Part shown: piece by piece, positions 63,741 through 64,000 of the stretch
Layout: each line of letters begins with the position of its first letter
Position numbering within the stretch: the stretch's first letter is position 1
Assembly: GCA_021740845.1 (NCBI GenBank)
Contig: JAIOYZ010000021.1
Coordinates: 1-64,000, forward strand
DNA length: 64,000 bases
Direction: 5' to 3'
Origin: Bacteroidia bacterium
Lineage (GTDB): Bacteria > Bacteroidota > Bacteroidia > UKL13-3
Program-made: the position numbers and the translations under genes
Notes under the pieces: generated by a model
What the model was told of the DNA's origin: nothing
Database searches by the model: none
What the model saw: only the letters and a program-made list of their open reading frames with translations

Positions 63741-64000
63741 ATGATTGAGAAAAAGAAAGAGTCAACGCCACATTGGTATTTATTATACACCAACCCTCGC
63801 GCTGAGAAAAAGGTAGAGGTAGAATTGCAGGTCCGCGGGTTTGAAGTTTTTTTGCCCATCCATAAAACCCTTCGTCAATGGAGTGATAGAAAAAAATGGG
63901 TGGAAGAACCTTTGTTTAAATCCTATCTTTTTATTTATACCGAACTTGAGAAAAATTTCTATAGTATTTTGAGTGTTCCTGGCGTGGTAAAGTTTGTTAA
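63741..64000 (+). CDS. UpxY/NusG-like antiterminator, truncated by the window edge
   Basis: The first 86 codons are visible, running off the right end. WYLLYTNPRAEKKVEVEL, RGFEVFLPIHKTLRQWSDRKKWVEEPLF and FIYTELEKNF are the N-terminal NusG domain of UpxY-type proteins that let polymerase read through capsule or exopolysaccharide operons. A polysaccharide locus probably follows. Complete length, KOW domain and downstream genes cannot be seen. Confidence 0.75.
   Translation, partial: MIEKKKESTPHWYLLYTNPRAEKKVEVELQVRGFEVFLPIHKTLRQWSDRKKWVEEPLFKSYLFIYTELEKNFYSILSVPGVVKFV

Overview
The window is AT-rich and reads as a chromosomal segment of a free-living, probably aerobic member of the Bacteroidota. 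The evidence is type IX secretion (T9SS) C-terminal sorting domains on three secreted proteins, an alternative complex III operon, a fused MurF-alanine racemase, an XrtF exosortase pair, a UpxY-like antiterminator, and repeated promoter boxes of the Bacteroidota form TAnnTTTG/TAnnTTCG close to start codons. No tRNA, rRNA or CRISPR array was found.

Layout. Positions 1-140 look like the 3' end of a group II intron. From 0.1 to 14.8 kb there are secreted and lipoprotein genes (a haem c lipoprotein, a haem-motif T9SS protein, two more T9SS proteins, an M16 peptidase) mixed with housekeeping genes (pdhB, prmC, a YkuK-type nuclease). From 15.1 to 23.5 kb lies the actABCDEF operon for alternative complex III, which passes electrons from quinol to a cytochrome c or oxidase; it is closed by a strong terminator and no oxidase genes follow. 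From 23.7 to 53.9 kb there is ordinary metabolism and information processing: folB, gcdH, a phosphohexomutase, rnr, a universal stress protein, a polyprenyl synthase, recG, an Nfu-type scaffold, recX, murF-alr, rlmH, clpC, a peptide transporter and an RlmI-like methyltransferase. From 54 to 64 kb the character changes. Repeat-filled intergenic DNA surrounds a GIY-YIG nuclease, a CapD/PglF-like sugar dehydratase, the XrtF pair, a large membrane protein and a DUF6922/AbiEii-like toxin-antitoxin pair. The window ends inside a UpxY-like gene that probably opens a surface-polysaccharide locus.

Three signals are not explained by ordinary genes. (1) A near-palindromic 10-mer, GGTTCAAACC or its complement GGTTTGAACC (three copies GGTTCGAACC), occurs 35 times by hand count, inside genes in several reading frames and between genes, often extended to TTTGGTTCAAACCGAA; it resembles the HIP1 phenomenon of cyanobacteria in kind but not in sequence. 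(2) A 140-210 bp element with ends GGTGGCTGAGC and GCTCAGCCACC is present in many partial and complete copies at 54.5-56.0 and 61.7-63.5 kb, and the last codons of a GIY-YIG nuclease gene are made from it. (3) The toxin-antitoxin pair at 62.2-63.1 kb is bracketed by a compound direct repeat (75 bp, 78 bp and 47 bp blocks in the same order on both sides).

All identifications come from reading the sequence; no search or computation was run, and counts were made by eye.
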